The notes beneath the pieces were generated by a model. The model had not been told where the DNA came from, made no database searches, and saw nothing but the letters and a program-made list of their open reading frames with translations. Shown piece by piece: positions 14,787 through 16,638 of a DNA stretch of 16,638 nucleotides; positions within the stretch are counted from its first letter, which is position 1; each line of letters opens with the position of its first letter. The position numbers and the translations under genes are program-made. Origin of the DNA: UBA10649 sp044233495 (GTDB lineage Bacteria > Actinomycetota > Actinomycetes > S36-B12); assembly GCA_044233495.1 (NCBI GenBank), contig JBIIJX010000028.1, forward strand, positions 1 through 16,638, given 5' to 3'.

Positions 14787-15344
14787 GTGACCTGGAAGAT
14801 CCGAGCAGTGCTTGTCGTCGCGCTCATCGCCGCGTCGGGACTCCTCGCGCCGTCGGCCAGCGCCGAGCCTCGGCCGTCGACAGCGAAGGTCGGGTACGCA
14901 ATCGGAGACTCGGTGATGCTCGGCGCCAAGGGCCAGTTGAAGCGGCGGGGTTTCATCGTCAACGCCGCGGTCAGCCGTCAGGCCTACTCGGCACCGGCGA
15001 TGGTGCGCAAGCGCAGCTCGTCACTGCCCCGCAACGTGGTCGTGCACCTCGGCACCAACGGGACCTTGCCGCTGGAGACCTGCAAGCGGATCGTCATGAA
15101 CGCAGGGAGGTCACGCCGGGTCTTCCTTCTGACGGTCGCGGTGCGGCGCAGCTGGGAGCGGTCGAACAACGCCGTCATCCGCCGGTGCGCCGAGGCGTTT
15201 CCGGCCGGCCGAGTGACCGTCGTGGACTGGAAGTCACTGGCCAGCCGGCATCCGTCGTGGTTCTACTCCGACGGCATCCACCTGAAGTCAGCCGGTGCCG
15301 TCGGCTACGCCCGCCTCGTCGACAGGGCGGTTTCCGGGCGCTGA
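14787..15344 (+). CDS. Secreted SGNH-hydrolase-like protein
   Basis: A 185-residue exported protein with an SGNH/GDSL fold, similar in pattern to the C-terminal SGNH domain attached to actinobacterial acyltransferase-3 (OafA-like) proteins but here standing alone. Residues 1-26 form a signal peptide (WKIRAVLVVALIAASGLLA, then ASA before Glu27). Block I is AIGDSVMLGA with Ser42 and block III is HLGTNG with Asn91. Block V is YSDGIHLKSAG, with Asp162 and His165 completing a Ser-Asp-His triad. It probably removes or transfers acetyl or acyl groups at the cell envelope; the substrate is unknown. The GTG at 14787, four bases after the malY-like stop, begins directly before the signal peptide. In-frame ATGs at 14742 and 14754 overlap the previous gene and are possible alternatives. 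There is no acyltransferase membrane domain. Confidence 0.82.
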   Translation: MTWKIRAVLVVALIAASGLLAPSASAEPRPSTAKVGYAIGDSVMLGAKGQLKRRGFIVNAAVSRQAYSAPAMVRKRSSSLPRNVVVHLGTNGTLPLETCKRIVMNAGRSRRVFLLTVAVRRSWERSNNAVIRRCAEAFPAGRVTVVDWKSLASRHPSWFYSDGIHLKSAGAVGYARLVDRAVSGR

Positions 15345-15354
15345 GCCCGGTGCC

Positions 15355-15370
15355 TGTGCACTGCGTCACA
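15355..15370. promoter_or_regulatory. CRP/GlxR-like box 1
   Basis: TGTGCACTGCGTCACA matches the 16-bp pattern TGTGA-N6-TCACA of CRP/FNR-family cAMP receptors with one mismatch (A to C in the left half). Flanking CC and GG extend the symmetry to CCTGTG...CACAGG. It lies about 145 bp before the pckG start. Confidence 0.62.
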
Positions 15371-15388
15371 GGACGGGGGTCCGACCCC

Positions 15389-15404
15389 TGTGCACTTGGT
15401 CACA
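15389..15404. promoter_or_regulatory. CRP/GlxR-like box 2
   Basis: TGTGCACTTGGTCACA has the same pattern and the same single mismatch as box 1, and differs from box 1 only at two spacer bases. The two boxes lie centre to centre 34 bp apart, in the same orientation. The conserved 22-bp context (15353-15374 and 15387-15408) shows the pair is a true duplication. Confidence 0.62.
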
Positions 15405-15467
15405 GGACAGCGCTTTCATGGCCTTTCCGGAAGGTGGGGTCGCCAAACCGGGTGCATGCTTGGGCGA

Positions 15468-15492
15468 TTCCACGACCACGAGGGCCGTGGAA
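15468..15492. repeat. 7-bp inverted repeat in the pckG leader region
   Basis: TTCCACG (15468-15474) and CGTGGAA (15486-15492) are perfect reverse complements around an 11-nt loop, ending 22 bases before the pckG start. It could be an operator or an mRNA hairpin close to the ribosome binding site. Confidence 0.5.
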
Positions 15493-15514
15493 GTCGATCG
15501 CAACGGAGCGACTC

Positions 15515-16638
15515 ATGAGCGTCCCCGGCCTGGAGAATGCCCCCACCAAGAACAAGCAGTTGCTGGAGTGGGTCGAGGAGATCGCCGCGCTCACCAAGCC
15601 CGACCGCGTGGTGTGGGCCGACGGCTCCGACGAGGAGTGGCAGCGGCTGACGAAGGAGATGGTCGATGCTGGGACGTTCATCGCCCTGAACCCCGAGATC
15701 CGTCCCAACTCCTTCCTCGCCCGCTCCGATCCCAGTGACGTCGCCCGCGTCGAGGACCGCACCTACATCTGCTCGCAGCGCGAGGTCGATGCCGGCCCGA
15801 CGAACAACTGGGCCGAGCCGGCCGAGATGCGCGCGACGCTGAAAGGCCTCTTTGACGGCTGCATGCGCGGCCGCACCATGTACGTGATCCCCTTCTCGAT
15901 GGGTCCGCTCGGCTCGCGCATCGCGCAGCTCGGCGTCGAGATATCTGACTCCCCGTACGTCGTTGTCAACATGCGCATCATGACCCGCATGGGCCAGGCC
16001 GCCCTCGACGAGATCGGCGAGTTCGGTGAATTCGTTCCCGCCGTCCACAGCGTCGGCTACCCGCTGGTCGATGCCGAGGGCAATCGCCGTGATGACGTCC
16101 GGTGGCCCTGCAACGAGACGAAGTACATCGTCCACTACCCGGAGACCCGCGAGATCTGGTCGTATGGCTCGGGCTACGGGGGCAACGCTCTGCTGGGCAA
16201 GAAGTGCTTCGCGCTGCGCATCGCCTCGGCCATGGCCCGCGACGAGGGCTGGATGGCCGAGCACATGCTGATCCTCAAGCTCACGTCACCCAAGGGCAAA
16301 GACCACTACATCACCGCGGCCTTCCCGTCCGCGTGCGGCAAGACCAACCTGGCCATGCTCGAGCCGACCATCCCGGGCTGGTCCGTGCAGACCGTCGGTG
16401 ACGACATCGCCTGGATGCGGTTCGGGGAGGACGGCCGCCTGTATGCCATCAATCCCGAGGCGGGCTTCTTTGGCGTCGCCCCCGGCACCGGTATGGAGAC
16501 CAATGCCAACGCCGTGCGCACCCTGACGGCCAACTGCATCTACACCAACGTCGCCCTCACCGATGACGGCGACATCTGGTGGGAGGGGCTGACCCCCGAG
16601 GCTCCGGCCCACCTCATCGACTGGAAGGGGAATGACTG
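15515..16638 (+). CDS. pckG: Phosphoenolpyruvate carboxykinase (GTP), N-terminal part
   Basis: The first 374 codons of an enzyme of about 600 residues that converts oxaloacetate and GTP to phosphoenolpyruvate, GDP and CO2, the entry step of gluconeogenesis. The GTP-class identity is clear from NNWAEPAEMRATLKGLFDGCMRGRT (quoted in two parts: NNWAEPAEMRA, then LFDGCMRGRTMYVIPFSMGP), YGGNALLGKKCFALRIAS and the active-site P loop AFPSACGKTNLAML, with the hyper-reactive Cys274 and GTP-binding Lys276-Thr277. VGDDIAWMRFGEDGRLYAINPE follows as expected. The ATG at 15515 has GGAG (15505-15508) six bases upstream. The 3' end lies beyond the window. Control by a cAMP-receptor-type regulator is suggested by the two boxes upstream (inference). 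Confidence 0.97.
   Translation, partial: MSVPGLENAPTKNKQLLEWVEEIAALTKPDRVVWADGSDEEWQRLTKEMVDAGTFIALNPEIRPNSFLARSDPSDVARVEDRTYICSQREVDAGPTNNWAEPAEMRATLKGLFDGCMRGRTMYVIPFSMGPLGSRIAQLGVEISDSPYVVVNMRIMTRMGQAALDEIGEFGEFVPAVHSVGYPLVDAEGNRRDDVRWPCNETKYIVHYPETREIWSYGSGYGGNALLGKKCFALRIASAMARDEGWMAEHMLILKLTSPKGKDHYITAAFPSACGKTNLAMLEPTIPGWSVQTVGDDIAWMRFGEDGRLYAINPEAGFFGVAPGTGMETNANAVRTLTANCIYTNVALTDDGDIWWEGLTPEAPAHLIDWKGND

Larger units (their letters stand above)
15345..15514. other. Intergenic regulatory region upstream of pckG
   Basis: These 170 bp hold no gene. Seen in order: two CRP/GlxR-like boxes, a short GGGGT-ccg-ACCCC hairpin between them (15376-15388), the palindrome TTCCGGAA (15425-15432) and a 7-bp inverted repeat (15468-15492). 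I find no convincing -35/-10 pair and no hairpin followed by a T run, so neither a promoter nor a terminator is called. Confidence 0.6.

Noticed and set aside
15376..15388. GGGGT-ccg-ACCCC hairpin as a terminator of the SGNH gene
   Set aside because: The stem is only five pairs and no T run follows.
15353..15408. Direct repeats as insertion-sequence ends or a CRISPR fragment
   Set aside because: There are only two copies, 12 bp apart, with no transposase or cas gene nearby, and each copy has internal CRP-type symmetry.

Overview
The window is GC-rich, densely packed bacterial chromosome with many GTG starts and 4-bp start/stop overlaps. GC-rich codon use, a GTP-type PEP carboxykinase, an actinobacterial-looking SGNH protein and a csoR-copZ-copA cluster point to an Actinomycetota (high-GC Gram-positive) genome. 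I cannot name a genus. I saw no rRNA, tRNA, transposase, integrase, phage gene or CRISPR array, so this looks like core or near-core chromosome, not an island.

Layout. (1) 1-2873: two divergent sensor genes, both with an extracytoplasmic CHASE domain. The left one is cut by the window edge; the right one is a complete MASE1-CHASE-GGDEF diguanylate cyclase. (2) 2870-4391: a Nudix hydrolase, divergent from an SMP-30/gluconolactonase-like protein. (3) 6872 down to 4406, minus strand: a small secreted protein with a duplicated motif, then an OmpR-type response regulator and its histidine kinase, probably one operon. A 13-bp-period tandem repeat lies upstream of it. (4) 10792 down to 7026, minus strand: MFS transporter, peptidase E-like protein, TrmB tRNA methyltransferase and an aldo/keto reductase, closely spaced. 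(5) 10829-15344, plus strand: CsoR-family repressor, CopZ-like chaperone, CopA copper ATPase, MalY/PatB-type C-S lyase and a secreted SGNH-hydrolase-like protein, with gaps of 2-9 bp. A GC-rich palindrome typical of CsoR operators lies between regions 4 and 5. (6) 15345-15514: a regulatory region with two CRP/GlxR-like boxes, leading into pckG, which runs off the right edge.

How the genes work together. Region 5 reads as a copper-efflux operon controlled by its own repressor and extended by a sulfur-amino-acid lyase. The repressor lacks the usual histidine ligand and has the Cys/Cys set of persulfide sensors, so copper, sulfur or both could be the signal. Region 3 is a membrane signalling unit that includes its own exported partner. 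The boxes before pckG suggest that gluconeogenesis is controlled by a cAMP-receptor-type regulator. No single unambiguous new system is present. The best leads are the repressor/operon combination, the 13-bp repeat array and the paired CRP-like sites.
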